Below, piece after piece: positions 34,939 to 44,519 of a stretch of 54,958 nt of DNA. Within the stretch, counting starts at the first letter, position 1; every line of letters starts with the position of its first letter. Made by a program: the position numbers and the translations under genes. The DNA comes from Xylanibacter muris (GTDB lineage: Bacteria > Bacteroidota > Bacteroidia > Bacteroidales > Bacteroidaceae): positions 1-54,958 of the forward strand of contig NZ_JABKKF010000016.1 in the NCBI RefSeq assembly GCF_013166605.1, read 5' to 3'. Below the pieces are notes generated by a model. It saw only the letters and a list, made by a program, of their open reading frames with translations, searched no databases and was not told where the DNA came from.

Positions 34939-36210
34939 ATGAGTACAGGAAAAGTGGATGTCCTTTTGGGACTTCAGTGGGGAGATGAAGGTAAGGGAAA
35001 GGTGGTTGACGTACTTACACCAGAATATGATGTGATAGCACGTTTTCAAGGTGGTCCCAATGCCGGTCATACATTGGAATTCAATGGAGAAAAATATGTC
35101 TTGCGCAGCATTCCCTCAGGAATATTCCAAGGAGGGAAAATCAATATTATAGGCAATGGCGTTGTTCTTGCTCCGGATCTTTTTATGGATGAAGCAAAAG
35201 CTCTTGAGGCAAGCGGTCATAATCTGAAAGATTGTTTGCAAATATCAAAGAAAGCTCATCTCATCATGCCAACTCACCGTGTACTTGATGCTGCATATGA
35301 AGCATCTAAAGGCAAGAATAAAGTCGGCACAACGGGAAAAGGTATTGGTCCGACATATACAGACAAGATTTCAAGAAACGGTCTCAGGGTAGGAGACATT
35401 TTTGAAAACTTTGCAGAGAAATATGCCGCCCATAAAGAAAGGCACGCCAATATACTTAAGTCTATGAATTTTGAGTATGACATAACAGATGTGGAAAAGA
35501 GATGGCTTGAGGGCATAGAGTATCTCCGCCAATTTAAAATAGTTGATTCCGAACATGAAATAAATGCTGCTTTAAAAGGCGGAAAAAGAATTCTTTCTGA
35601 AGGTGCCCAAGGAACAATGCTTGACGTAGACTTCGGCTCATATCCTTTTGTAACATCATCCAATACCATTTGTGCCGGAGCATGTGTAGGTCTGGGCATT
35701 GGTCCTAATAAAATAGGTGAGGTATATGGAATAATGAAAGCATACTGTACACGTGTTGGAGCCGGTCCTTTCCCCACAGAACTTTTTGATGAGACAGGTG
35801 CGGAAATTCGTAGGATAGGTCATGAATATGGTGCCGTCACCGGGCGTGAACGCCGTTGCGGATGGATTGATTTAGTGGCCCTGAAGTATGCCATCATGGT
35901 AAATGGTGTTACACAACTCATTATGATGAAGAGCGATGTGCTTGACGGATTCAGTACAATAAAGGCCTGTGTGGCATATAAGCAGAACGGAAAACAGATA
36001 GATTATTTCCCATACAATATTGAAGACGGTATTGAACCTGTATACAAGGAATTACCAGGCTGGAAGACAGACATGACTAAGTTCACGTCTGAAGACCAGT
36101 TCCCCAAAGCATTCAAAGACTATATTTCATTCCTTGAATCAGAACTTGAAACACCAATAAAGATTATATCTATCGGTCCGGATCGTGATCAGACGATAGT
36201 AAGAAACTAA
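34939..36210 (+). CDS. purA: Adenylosuccinate synthetase
   Basis: The product is 423 residues. The GTP site LGLQWGDEGKGKVVD is near the start, followed by FQGGPNAGHT, GTTGKGIGPTY, GAQGTMLDVDFGSYPFVTSS and GRERRCGWID. It joins IMP and aspartate, using GTP, in the first step to AMP. Standard length with every landmark in place. A perfect 12-bp hairpin follows the gene. Confidence 0.97.
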   Translation: MSTGKVDVLLGLQWGDEGKGKVVDVLTPEYDVIARFQGGPNAGHTLEFNGEKYVLRSIPSGIFQGGKINIIGNGVVLAPDLFMDEAKALEASGHNLKDCLQISKKAHLIMPTHRVLDAAYEASKGKNKVGTTGKGIGPTYTDKISRNGLRVGDIFENFAEKYAAHKERHANILKSMNFEYDITDVEKRWLEGIEYLRQFKIVDSEHEINAALKGGKRILSEGAQGTMLDVDFGSYPFVTSSNTICAGACVGLGIGPNKIGEVYGIMKAYCTRVGAGPFPTELFDETGAEIRRIGHEYGAVTGRERRCGWIDLVALKYAIMVNGVTQLIMMKSDVLDGFSTIKACVAYKQNGKQIDYFPYNIEDGIEPVYKELPGWKTDMTKFTSEDQFPKAFKDYISFLESELETPIKIISIGPDRDQTIVRN

Positions 36211-36245
36211 ATAAAAGCAAGTACCGTATTTATGCGGTCGCAGTA

Positions 36246-36287
36246 AACTTTAATCGGTCGTTAGTTCTCTAATGGCCGATTAAAGTT
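36246..36287 (+). other. Perfect hairpin between purA and hisS
   Basis: AACTTTAATCGG (36246-36257) pairs exactly with CCGATTAAAGTT (36276-36287) across an 18-nt loop. No T-run follows on either strand, so it may stabilise a 3' end or be a weak terminator. Confidence 0.5.
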
Positions 36288-36326
36288 CTGGATATAACAA
36301 TAATAATAATATATATAAATTAATTA

Positions 36327-37694
36327 ATGGCACAAAAACCAAGTATACCTAAAGGTACGCGTGATTTCTCACCCGTTGAGATGGCAAAGCGCAACTATAT
36401 TTTCGATACAATACGTTCAGTATATGCCCTTTATGGCTTTCAGCAAATAGAGACTCCTGCAATGGAGACACTGGATACTCTCTTGGGGAAATATGGCGAA
36501 GAGGGAGATAAGTTGCTGTTCAAGGTCCTTAACAGTGGCGATTATCTGTCAAAAGTCGCAGACGATGAACTGAACGACCGTAATTCACTTCGTCTTGCAT
36601 CACGTATATGTGAGAAAGGCCTGCGTTATGACCTCACAGTGCCTTTTGCACGCTATGTAGTGATGCACCGTGACCAACTTCAATTGCCGTTCAAGCGTTA
36701 TCAGATACAGCCGGTATGGCGTGCCGACCGTCCTCAGAAAGGCCGTTACCGTGAATTCTTTCAATGTGATGCAGACGTTGTCGGCAGTGACTCTTTACTT
36801 AATGAAGTTGAGCTGATGCAGATTGTAGACACTGTGTTCACACGTTTCGGAGTGCGCGTACGCATCCTTATAAACAACCGAAAGATACTCACAGGTATCG
36901 CGGAGGTTATAGGGGCTGCAGACAAAATTGTAGATATTACGGTTGCCATAGATAAACTTGACAAGATTGGACTTGAGAATGTGAATGAAGAACTCAAGTC
37001 GCATGGGCTAAATAAAGATGCGATAGACAAACTGCAGCCAATCATATCTCTTAGCGGAACTAACGATGAGAAGCTTGCTGTAATCAAAGATGTGCTTAAG
37101 GAAAGTGAGACAGGACTTAAAGGCGTCGAAGAAACCAAATTTATACTTGACACGCTTAAAACAGTCGGACTTACAAATGAAATAAGCCTCGACCTCACCC
37201 TTGCAAGAGGTTTGAATTATTACACAGGAGCCATTTTTGAGGTGAAAGCACTTGACACCCCAATGGGAAGTATTACAGGCGGTGGACGTTATGACAATCT
37301 TACAGGAATCTTCGGCATGCCTGGACTCAGCGGTGTCGGCATATCTTTTGGCGCCGACCGTATTTTTGATGTGTTGAACACTCTTGATTTATATCCTAAG
37401 GATGCCATTACCGGAACTCAATTGCTCTTTATCAATTTTGGTGAGAAGGAAACGGAGTATTGCCTGCCTGTAGTAGCAAAAGCACGCCAAAGCGGAATAC
37501 GTACAGAGATTTTTCCCGACTCATCAAAAATGAAAAAACAGATGAGTTATGCAAATGCAAAGAGTATACCTTATGTGGCGCTTGTAGGAGAAAATGAAAT
37601 GAAAGAAGGCAAGATTACTCTTAAGGATATGACAACCGGTACTCAGCAAATGCTTACCCCGGAAGAACTTATCACAGAGATAAATAAACTTTAA
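36327..37694 (+). CDS. hisS: Histidyl-tRNA synthetase
   Basis: The product is 455 residues. Motif 1 is near GTRDFSP, motif 2 reads [20 protein letters not shown], the histidine-A box is [14 protein letters not shown], and motif 3 is [14 protein letters not shown]-terminal anticodon-binding domain follows (about 355-455). It lies 116 nt after purA. Confidence 0.96.
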   Translation: MAQKPSIPKGTRDFSPVEMAKRNYIFDTIRSVYALYGFQQIETPAMETLDTLLGKYGEEGDKLLFKVLNSGDYLSKVADDELNDRNSLRLASRICEKGLRYDLTVPFARYVVMHRDQLQLPFKRYQIQPVWRADRPQKGRYREFFQCDADVVGSDSLLNEVELMQIVDTVFTRFGVRVRILINNRKILTGIAEVIGAADKIVDITVAIDKLDKIGLENVNEELKSHGLNKDAIDKLQPIISLSGTNDEKLAVIKDVLKESETGLKGVEETKFILDTLKTVGLTNEISLDLTLARGLNYYTGAIFEVKALDTPMGSITGGGRYDNLTGIFGMPGLSGVGISFGADRIFDVLNTLDLYPKDAITGTQLLFINFGEKETEYCLPVVAKARQSGIRTEIFPDSSKMKKQMSYANAKSIPYVALVGENEMKEGKITLKDMTTGTQQMLTPEELITEINKL

Positions 37695-37710
37695 GTGTAC
37701 GTGACTACAT

Positions 37711-37748
37711 ATTGCAGCAGATGTTTGGCAGAAGCACCTTGCTGCAAT
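37711..37748 (+). terminator. Possible hisS terminator hairpin
   Basis: ATTGCAGCA (37711-37719) pairs with TGCTGCAAT (37740-37748). There is no clear T-run, so termination is uncertain. Confidence 0.4.
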
Positions 37749-37852
37749 GTGTATATAACAGGAAATTTTCATGGATATGTAAGATAGCTACAGAATACAT
37801 TCTTGTTATTTACATATTAATACCCATAATAGAATAAACAAACTACAAAAAA

Positions 37853-38857
37853 ATGAAATTATTAAGACTATGCGCTTATGCGCTTATCGCGGTGTTTGTG
37901 ATGACATCGTTTAAGCAGGACAAGGTTATCACTGTTTTCATGATTGGCGACTCAACAATGGCAAACAAACCTTATGACAAAGGACAAAAAGAAAGAGGAT
38001 GGGGAATGGCCCTGCAATGCTATTTTGATGATGGTATACGTGTCGACAATCACGCTGTAAACGGAAGGTCATCAAAGAGTTTCATAAATGAAGGACGCTG
38101 GCAGGCTGTTGTCGATAAAATACGTCCCGGTGACTATGTGTTCATACAGTTTGGACATAACGATGAGAAACCCAAGGCAGACAGACATACGGATCCGGGC
38201 ACGACGTTTGATGCCAACCTTAGAAAATTCGTGAGAGAGACACGTGAAAAAGGAGGTATTCCGGTTTTGTTCAACTGTGTTGTCCGCCGTAATTTCTTTG
38301 CCGCCGTACCCAAGAATGATGACGATGAGGCTCTCCGCAAAACAACTGCAGCAACAAAAGAGGAAATGGTGGAAGGAGACACACTCGTAGATACACACGG
38401 TGCCTATAGGATTTCTCCAAAAAATGTTGCCCGTGAGACTGGAGCACCATATATTGATGCAAATAAGATTACTCATGATTTGGAACAAGGCTTGGGCCGG
38501 GAAGCCTCAAAAAAGCTTCACATGTGGTTCTTGCCGGGTGAGGAGCCTACAATACCTAAAGGCAGAAAAGACAATACACATTATAATATATATGGTGCAC
38601 ATATTGTTGCAAAACTGCTCACTCAGGCTATAGTAAAAGAAGTACCGGCTTTGAGAAAACATGCCGTCTATTATGATTATTCTGTTGCAAGAAACGGTAT
38701 CGGTGATTTCTTCACTCCGCAAGAGGCTGTAGATGCGGCCCCGCAGGGTAAGAAAACAACAGTACAGTTGTTTGCCGGTAAATGGAAGAAACCGGAGATA
38801 CCTAAAGGTAAGAAAATAAAATTCATACTCCGCAACGGAGCCGAATGGGCAAAATAA
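37853..38857 (+). CDS. CE12-like SGNH esterase with truncated pectin methylesterase tail
   Basis: The product is 334 residues with a signal peptide-like start (MKLLRLCAYALIAVFVMTSF). The SGNH hydrolase has its Ser34 in GDST, then NGRSSKSF, GHND near 100, and the Asp-His pair in DNTHYN near 245, as in rhamnogalacturonan acetylesterases that deacetylate pectin. The last 60 residues, with VARNGIGDFFTPQEAVDAAP, match the very first rung of CE8 pectin methylesterases. That domain then stops at NGAEWAK with no further CE8 sequence. It is either the scar of a lost CE12-CE8 fusion or a kept small module. Periplasmic or outer-membrane location is likely. Confidence 0.75.
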   Translation: MKLLRLCAYALIAVFVMTSFKQDKVITVFMIGDSTMANKPYDKGQKERGWGMALQCYFDDGIRVDNHAVNGRSSKSFINEGRWQAVVDKIRPGDYVFIQFGHNDEKPKADRHTDPGTTFDANLRKFVRETREKGGIPVLFNCVVRRNFFAAVPKNDDDEALRKTTAATKEEMVEGDTLVDTHGAYRISPKNVARETGAPYIDANKITHDLEQGLGREASKKLHMWFLPGEEPTIPKGRKDNTHYNIYGAHIVAKLLTQAIVKEVPALRKHAVYYDYSVARNGIGDFFTPQEAVDAAPQGKKTTVQLFAGKWKKPEIPKGKKIKFILRNGAEWAK

Positions 38858-38886
38858 AAGTTACGGAAATGTCTTTCGTTGAAAGT

Positions 38887-38923
38887 CCCTGTTGCTACGT
38901 CATATATATTCGTAGTTACAGGG
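38887..38923 (+). terminator. Terminator-like hairpin after the esterase gene
   Basis: CCCTGT..CTACG (38887-38899) pairs with CGTAG..ACAGGG (38911-38923), 11 bp with a symmetric 2-nt internal loop. GCTTGTCTTT follows. Confidence 0.65.
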
Positions 38924-39130
38924 GCTTGTCTTTAATCCGGGCATGTCATTGGATTTTAAGTCAGAGCATTGTTTGCTTCGGCATGTTTCAACTCTTGTGG
39001 CTAAGGCATAGAGGACTAAGGCAAGATGGAAGCGGAAGCATGATGTCAAGCTATAAGAATATAGCAGCATATTTTAATATGCCTACTGTTTATAAATTCT
39101 CAAAAATACAAATAGTAATATTCTAAAATA
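38924..39130. other. Gene-free stretch
   Basis: I see no gene, repeat or strong structure in these 207 nt between the hairpin after the esterase gene and the rubrerythrin promoter. Confidence 0.4.
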
Positions 39131-39162
39131 TTTGCATGGTTTAATTATTCTCCGTATCTTTG
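39131..39162 (+). promoter_or_regulatory. Rubrerythrin promoter
   Basis: TTTG (39131-39134), a 20-nt spacer and TATCTTTG (39155-39162) match the Bacteroidetes consensus exactly. The 5' leader is about 95 nt. Confidence 0.75.
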
Positions 39163-39261
39163 CATAGATATAATGACAATCCGAACCATGTGGAACATGG
39201 GTTGTAATCACATTATGTGAATAGATTTATTTATGTTTAAATATTAAAGTAGAGAAAATTT

Positions 39262-39822
39262 ATGAAGAAAAAATTTATTTGCTCAGTATGTGGATACATA
39301 TATGAGGGTGAGAATGCTCCGGAAAGTTGTCCGTTGTGCAAGGCTCCAGCATCGAAGTTTACAGAAATGGCCGATAACGGTGAAATAACATTCGCAACAG
39401 TCCATACACTTGGCGCAGCAAGAAATGAAGGCGCAACAGAGGAAATGATAAAAGATCTCGAAGCCCATTTTAATGGCGAGTGCACAGAAGTAGGAATGTA
39501 TCTTGCAATGAGCCGTCAGGCTGACCGCGAGGGGTATCCTGAAATTGCAGAAACCTACAAGCGTTATGCATTCGAAGAGGCAGAGCATGCTTCAAAATTC
39601 GCAGAGCTTCTTGGTGATGTTCTTAAAGACACCAAGGCAAACCTTGAGGCACGTATTGCCGCAGAAAGAGGTGCATGTGAAGATAAGTTCCGCATTGCAA
39701 AGAACGCAAAGGCTGCAGGAATGGATGCGACACATGATACAGTGCATGAGATGGCCAAGGATGAGGCACGCCACTGTGCCGGTTTCATAGGATTGTATGA
39801 GCGCTATTTCGGCAATAAATAA
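39262..39822 (+). CDS. Rubrerythrin with N-terminal rubredoxin domain
   Basis: The product is 186 residues. The N-terminal rubredoxin knuckles are [10 protein letters not shown] and CPLCKAP (residues 8-27), and a ferritin-like di-iron domain follows with [18 protein letters not shown] and [10 protein letters not shown]. This is the reversed domain order (rubredoxin first). It reduces hydrogen peroxide in the cytosol of anaerobes. It has its own strong promoter and is followed by a terminator that runs into the next gene. Confidence 0.9.
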   Translation: MKKKFICSVCGYIYEGENAPESCPLCKAPASKFTEMADNGEITFATVHTLGAARNEGATEEMIKDLEAHFNGECTEVGMYLAMSRQADREGYPEIAETYKRYAFEEAEHASKFAELLGDVLKDTKANLEARIAAERGACEDKFRIAKNAKAAGMDATHDTVHEMAKDEARHCAGFIGLYERYFGNK

Positions 39823-39872
39823 TAAGTCTTACATGAGAAAATATTCGGTATCAATATAATAAAATACCGATT

Positions 39873-39907
39873 AAGCCGTTTTATCACTATATGATGAAAC
39901 GGCTTTT
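39873..39907 (+). terminator. Rubrerythrin terminator overlapping the next start codon
   Basis: A 14-bp stem (39873-39886 with 39892-39905, one G-U pair) and a 5-nt loop, followed by TTTTATT. The ATG codons of the next gene at 39891 and 39894 lie in its loop and 3' arm. Confidence 0.75.
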
Positions 39908-41378
39908 ATTATACATATATTTCATCACTCCGATAATGATGTTGTCATGTTCGGATGATGACAGTTTCAGTTCGGACAGTGCATACAGGATTTCATTTTC
40001 CGCTGATACTATATCTCTTGACACTGTGTTCAGCACAGTGCCGACATCTACATATTCTTTTTCTGTATACAACCGGAATTCGAAGGGTCTGCATATAAAT
40101 AAGATAAGGCTAAAGCGTGGAAACCAGACCGGATACCGCGTGAATGTCGATGGAGTATATCTTGACAATGCTTCCGGCAGCCAGGCTTATGATTTTGATA
40201 TTCGCAAAAATGACAGTATCAGAGTGTTTGTCGAACTGACACCATCATTTAACAATGCAGATATGCCTAAGCTTGTATCGGATGATATTGTATTCACTCT
40301 TGAAAGCGGAGTGGAACAGAGTGTAAACCTGCGTGCTTATTCTTGGGACGCTCAGATGTTTGACAGCCTTATAATAACAAGGGATTCTGTCATGGAAACA
40401 GAAAAGCCGGTACTTGTGCGTAAGGGAATAAAAATAGACAGTACGGCTACACTTACAATAAAATATCCTACTAAAATATATTTTCACAATGGAGCCGGCA
40501 TAGATGTATATGGACGGCTTATCGTTTGCGGGCAGCCTGTACAGGGTGGGGACGTCGTGCTTCGCGGTGACCGTACGGACCGCATGTTCAGCTATCTTCC
40601 TTATGATCGTATCAGCGGACAGTGGCGTGGCATACGTATATATCCGTCATCTTCCGGGAATGTTATAACAGGGGCTGACATCCACAGTTCCGAGTATGGA
40701 ATAATATGTGACTCTGCGGCATATAATCCGGACGAGACAAGGCTTGCCGTTCATTACAGTACAATCCACAATTGTAAAGGAGCGGGAATCCTGGCATTTA
40801 ATTCTTTTGTACACATATCGGATACACAGATAAGCAATACATTAGGTGACTGTCTTGCCGTTTACGGTGGGAGGACAGAAGTGGTGTTCTCTACCTTGGC
40901 ACAATTTTATCCTTTCAGTGCCGACAGAGGCATGGCACTGAATTTTGCCGACCATTATAATGGTCATCCTTATCCGACAGAGGCTTTGGTTTGTTATAAC
41001 ACTCTTATAACAGGATATGCAAAAGACGTGATAAACGGAAGTTTGCGTGATACCGTGAATGTGGCTTCGTATGCTTTTGTCAATAGTATCATCAGGACTC
41101 CAGAGATAAAAGACACTATAGAAATAAAGCATTTTGTAGATTGTATTTTTGAAACTCCCGAAGATTCCATACAGGGGAAAGAACATTTTATAAACATCGA
41201 TGAAACGAATATGATTTATAATTTTCACCTACAGGAGAAATCTCCGGCCAGGGGCAGGGCTTATTTGTTTCCCGGTGAATATCCACTTGACCGAGATTAC
41301 AGGTTACGTGGCAATTTTCCTGACATCGGCTGCTTCCAATATAATGAAGAGGACAAAGACGGAGAAAACAAACATTAA
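39891..41378 (+). CDS. Beta-helix surface lipoprotein
   Basis: The product is 495 residues. A lipoprotein signal is clear: MMKRLLLYIYFITPIMMLSC, with the lipid cysteine at 20, followed by acidic SDDDS. Residues 30-140 form a beta-rich N-terminal domain; from about 170 onward there are parallel beta-helix rungs (GAGIDVYGRLIVCGQP, GAGILAFNSFVHISDTQISN). The end PDIGCFQYNEE is typical of such proteins. The function is unknown; the acidic residues after Cys suggest surface display. Start could be ATG 39891 or 39894, both inside the upstream terminator hairpin. Confidence 0.65.
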   Translation: MMKRLLLYIYFITPIMMLSCSDDDSFSSDSAYRISFSADTISLDTVFSTVPTSTYSFSVYNRNSKGLHINKIRLKRGNQTGYRVNVDGVYLDNASGSQAYDFDIRKNDSIRVFVELTPSFNNADMPKLVSDDIVFTLESGVEQSVNLRAYSWDAQMFDSLIITRDSVMETEKPVLVRKGIKIDSTATLTIKYPTKIYFHNGAGIDVYGRLIVCGQPVQGGDVVLRGDRTDRMFSYLPYDRISGQWRGIRIYPSSSGNVITGADIHSSEYGIICDSAAYNPDETRLAVHYSTIHNCKGAGILAFNSFVHISDTQISNTLGDCLAVYGGRTEVVFSTLAQFYPFSADRGMALNFADHYNGHPYPTEALVCYNTLITGYAKDVINGSLRDTVNVASYAFVNSIIRTPEIKDTIEIKHFVDCIFETPEDSIQGKEHFINIDETNMIYNFHLQEKSPARGRAYLFPGEYPLDRDYRLRGNFPDIGCFQYNEEDKDGENKH

Positions 41379-41466
41379 AGTTTTTATGTGACTCATGGTA
41401 TTTACTGTAAATTCTGTCAACACCATAAAAGATAATTTACTGAATGTAAAAAACATATAGAAATAT

Positions 41467-41497
41467 TTTGCTGTTTTGGCTTTTTATTGTATATTTG
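41467..41497 (+). promoter_or_regulatory. Promoter of the small secreted protein gene
   Basis: TTTG (41467-41470), a 19-nt spacer and TATATTTG (41490-41497) match the consensus exactly. It lies 22 nt before the start codon and probably also serves the L,D-transpeptidase gene. Confidence 0.75.
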
Positions 41498-41518
41498 CAA
41501 AAATAAAATTCAGTAAAT

Positions 41519-41833
41519 ATGCGTAAAAGTCTACTTATACTTTCCTTTATATCTCTAATATCCATGGTATTTCCGTTGACAGGAAATGCAAATGAATCGG
41601 ATTTGACTGCCTTTGAGCACGTTCAGGAAGATAACATAACAATTACGGTAGAGCAGTCTGTCATACGTGTGAACGGGGCTGCAGGAATGACGCTTGAAGT
41701 AGTTTCACTTACAGGAAAGAAAGTTGCATCTGTAAAGATAGAAGGTCCTGCCCAACGCATAGAACTGAATCTGCCAAAAGGATGTTATATTCTTAAAGTA
41801 GGAAAAGTTGTTAGAAAAATCTCTGTAAGGTAG
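41519..41833 (+). CDS. Small secreted protein resembling a type IX sorting domain
   Basis: The product is 104 residues with a signal peptide (about 1-24). The mature part is a single beta-sandwich-like unit: ITVEQSVIRVNGAAGMTLEV, then SLTGKKV and LPKGCYILKVGKVVRKISV. This is the pattern of the C-terminal sorting domain of type IX secreted proteins, but with no cargo in front of it. It may instead be a periplasmic protein of that fold. The L,D-transpeptidase gene begins 13 nt downstream, so a role in the cell wall is possible but unproven. Confidence 0.55.
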   Translation: MRKSLLILSFISLISMVFPLTGNANESDLTAFEHVQEDNITITVEQSVIRVNGAAGMTLEVVSLTGKKVASVKIEGPAQRIELNLPKGCYILKVGKVVRKISVR

Positions 41834-41846
41834 TTTTTTCCAGTCT

Positions 41847-43436
41847 ATGAGATTTCATGTAGGAGTGTTTCCGTTCCTGCAACTGATGTTTGCTGCTATA
41901 CTTGTTGTTATTGGGTGTAACAACAGGTCCTCTAATCCGAATAAAAACATCACGATGGATTCGTTTTCAGATTTGAAAACGCAACAATTTGTGTTGGATA
42001 TCGGAAAAATAAAATCGGAAATTCTTAAGCAATGCCGTTCTGATAGGGATAGTTCCGGAGCAGATTACCGCTCTCGTCAATATTATCAGAACAATGGTCA
42101 CCTGTTATGGATTTCAATGAAAGGAATTCATTCCAGTGCAGACACCTTGATTTCATTTCTTGAGCATATCGGAGATATTGGTTTTACCAAAAAGTCTTTT
42201 TATGTAGAACAACTGAAAGAGGATATATTAACGTTCCGTAATCTTGATTTCGGCAATGATTCAGTAAAGAATGTCTCGGGCAAACCGATTAATGAAATAG
42301 CCGCACGTATAGAATACAGATTGACAAAAGCATATTTGCGTTATGCGATCGGACAAAGTTTCGGATACGTAAACCCTATATATGTACTGAACAGAATAGA
42401 TCCTATATATGCAGATACGACAAAGACAAAAATTACCGGTTACAGACGCTTATATGATATAGATATCCTACGGCCAACCGATGAGTTTATAAACCGTGCT
42501 TTGCACATAATCAAGACAGATAGTCTCGGTTCTTTTCTAAGAGACTGCCAACCGGATTCCCCGCTTTATTTACAACTGAAGAAACGTCTTGCAGAACCGG
42601 GAATCTCGGCATATTTGAAACAGCTCATCATTTGTAATATGGAATATAGCCGTTGGCGGGAACGTAATCCCCTCGATACAAATGGAAAATATGTATTTGT
42701 AAATCTTCCGGCTTTCCATCTTTATGCCTGCAACGGTGAAAAGAATATTGTAGATATGCGGATCGGATGTGGAGCCCAGAAAACAAAAACACCGTTGCTT
42801 ACAAGTAAGATAGAGCGGATGGACGTTAATCCTGTATGGAATATCCCTGTAAGCATAATAAAAAATGAGGTAGCTCATCATGCAGGTGACCGGGATTATT
42901 TTGAAAGAAATAATTATGATATAATCAATCGTGAGACAGGAGAATCTGTGGAACCTGACGAAATATCAGTGTCAGCATTGCGCAGCGGAAAATATCGTGT
43001 CGTGCAAAAAGGCGGTGAAGGAAACTCTCTTGGACGTATAATATTCCGTTTTGCAAACAATTTCTCTGTCTTCCTTCACGATACGTCAAGCAAGGGTGTC
43101 TTCAGCCGCACTTTCCGTGGGGTTTCACATGGTTGCGTGAGAATACAAAAACCATTTGAGTTTGCTGTGTTTCTGATGGATGAGGAAGATGAATGGAAAC
43201 AGGACAAGCTGAGAATATCAATGGGACTGGAACCGAAAACAGAGCGTGGAAAGGCTTATATTGTTGATGACGAAAAAGACCGCAACCTTGTCAGGAGCGT
43301 CAGTGTGAAGAATGTACCTTTAAAAATCGGATATTATACACTGTATCCGGACAGTACCGGCATATTGAAAGAATACTTTGATATATACGGATACGATAAA
43401 ATTATTTTGAGTAACATTAAACAATTTCAGAAATAA
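41847..43436 (+). CDS. L,D-transpeptidase (YkuD/YcbB type)
   Basis: The product is 529 residues. The start MRFHVGVFPFLQLMFAAILV leads to a likely lipoprotein cysteine in VIGC. A scaffold domain like that of YcbB (YQNNGHLLWISMKGIHSSAD near 75) precedes the catalytic domain, which carries YVFVNLPAFHLYA and the active-site SHGCVRI with Cys430. It would form 3-3 peptidoglycan cross-links or attach proteins to peptidoglycan in the periplasm. It shares a transcript with the small secreted protein upstream. Confidence 0.85.
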   Translation: MRFHVGVFPFLQLMFAAILVVIGCNNRSSNPNKNITMDSFSDLKTQQFVLDIGKIKSEILKQCRSDRDSSGADYRSRQYYQNNGHLLWISMKGIHSSADTLISFLEHIGDIGFTKKSFYVEQLKEDILTFRNLDFGNDSVKNVSGKPINEIAARIEYRLTKAYLRYAIGQSFGYVNPIYVLNRIDPIYADTTKTKITGYRRLYDIDILRPTDEFINRALHIIKTDSLGSFLRDCQPDSPLYLQLKKRLAEPGISAYLKQLIICNMEYSRWRERNPLDTNGKYVFVNLPAFHLYACNGEKNIVDMRIGCGAQKTKTPLLTSKIERMDVNPVWNIPVSIIKNEVAHHAGDRDYFERNNYDIINRETGESVEPDEISVSALRSGKYRVVQKGGEGNSLGRIIFRFANNFSVFLHDTSSKGVFSRTFRGVSHGCVRIQKPFEFAVFLMDEEDEWKQDKLRISMGLEPKTERGKAYIVDDEKDRNLVRSVSVKNVPLKIGYYTLYPDSTGILKEYFDIYGYDKIILSNIKQFQK

Positions 43437-43499
43437 AACGTCTTAGAATAAAGACAGTGTGGCGTGTTCGTATAACGGATGCGGAAAAGACTATAACCA

Positions 43500-44051
43500 T
43501 TGGAATCTATAAAGGAAAAAGAACTGATACACATGCTTGCCGATCCTAAAACAGAACGTAAGGCTTTCGGCATTCTTGTAAACCAATATGGTGAAAAGCT
43601 ATATTGGCAAATAAGACGTATTGTGCTTACTCATGATGATGCCAATGATGTTCTCCAAAATGTATTTCTTAAAGCGTGGAATAATCTTGACTCATTCCGT
43701 AATGAGTCAAAACTGTCCACATGGCTGTATAGAATAGCAGTAAACCAAAGTCTTGATTTTATGCGCAGCAACAGCAGACGCACAGGAATAAGCCTTGAAG
43801 AATGTGACAATGGAATAGCCAATACATTAGCTGCAGACCGGTATTTCGACGGAGATAAGACAGAGGCATTGCTTATACAAGCTATCTCAAGATTGCCTGA
43901 AGTACAGCGTACGGTCTTCAATATGCGTTACTATGACAATATGAAATATAGTGAAATCAGCAAAATTCTGAATACCTCAGAAGGAGCCTTGAAAGCTTCA
44001 TATCATATTGCCGTGAAAAAAATATCCGAGTATTTCAATTCAATAGATTAA
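43500..44051 (+). CDS. ECF-type RNA polymerase sigma factor
   Basis: The product is 183 residues. Region 2 is visible in DDANDVLQNVFLKAWNNLDS and LSTWLYRIAVNQSLDFMR; region 4 in LPEVQRTVFNMRYYDNMKYS and the following SEGALKASYH. The start is TTG 43500, chosen because an in-frame TAA lies at 43494-43496 and the N-terminus ESIKEKELIHMLADPKTERK fits the family; ATG at codon 12 would cut into it. It heads a three-gene operon with an anti-sigma-like membrane protein and a Spy-like protein, so it probably directs an envelope response. Confidence 0.82.
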   Translation: MESIKEKELIHMLADPKTERKAFGILVNQYGEKLYWQIRRIVLTHDDANDVLQNVFLKAWNNLDSFRNESKLSTWLYRIAVNQSLDFMRSNSRRTGISLEECDNGIANTLAADRYFDGDKTEALLIQAISRLPEVQRTVFNMRYYDNMKYSEISKILNTSEGALKASYHIAVKKISEYFNSID

Positions 44052-44093
44052 ACTTTCAAGCATACAATCCGTCATAATGATAAAATAAATAAT

Positions 44094-44486
44094 ATGATGA
44101 GCAGTGAAGATTATATCAAAAAGAAATTAGGAAAAAGAAACCTGTTTTCTGTTCCTGACGGATATTTCGACAGTCTGTCGTCAGAAGTGATGGCAAGATT
44201 GCCCGAAAGACATACGTCCGGTAATATACCGGCAGATTCCGCTGATTCGAACAGGCACAATACGTATATGAGACTTTTGCGTCCCATACTCTATGTTGCA
44301 GCATCTGCAGTTATATGTGTATTTGGAGTTTATACATATCTCACATTCGATACAGAAGGCAAGGACAATGTCGCGCATATTGAGAATAGTATTATTTCAA
44401 ATAGTACAGATGCATATACAGATGCTGTGGCGGATTATGCCATGATGGATAATGCAGACATATATGCCTATCTATATGACGAATAA
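44094..44486 (+). CDS. Single-pass membrane protein, probable anti-sigma factor
   Basis: The product is 130 residues. The cytosolic N-terminus SEDYIKKKLGKRNLFSVPDG is followed by one membrane helix (about 62-82, ILYVAASAVICVFGVYTYL) and an acidic periplasmic tail. This topology and the place directly after an ECF sigma gene (42 nt) point to an anti-sigma factor. No zinc-binding anti-sigma motif is seen. Start ATG 44094 or the next ATG 3 nt on. Confidence 0.55.
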   Translation: MMSSEDYIKKKLGKRNLFSVPDGYFDSLSSEVMARLPERHTSGNIPADSADSNRHNTYMRLLRPILYVAASAVICVFGVYTYLTFDTEGKDNVAHIENSIISNSTDAYTDAVADYAMMDNADIYAYLYDE

Positions 44487-44519
44487 CATAATTAACAGAT
44501 ATTGATATAGAATATAAAT

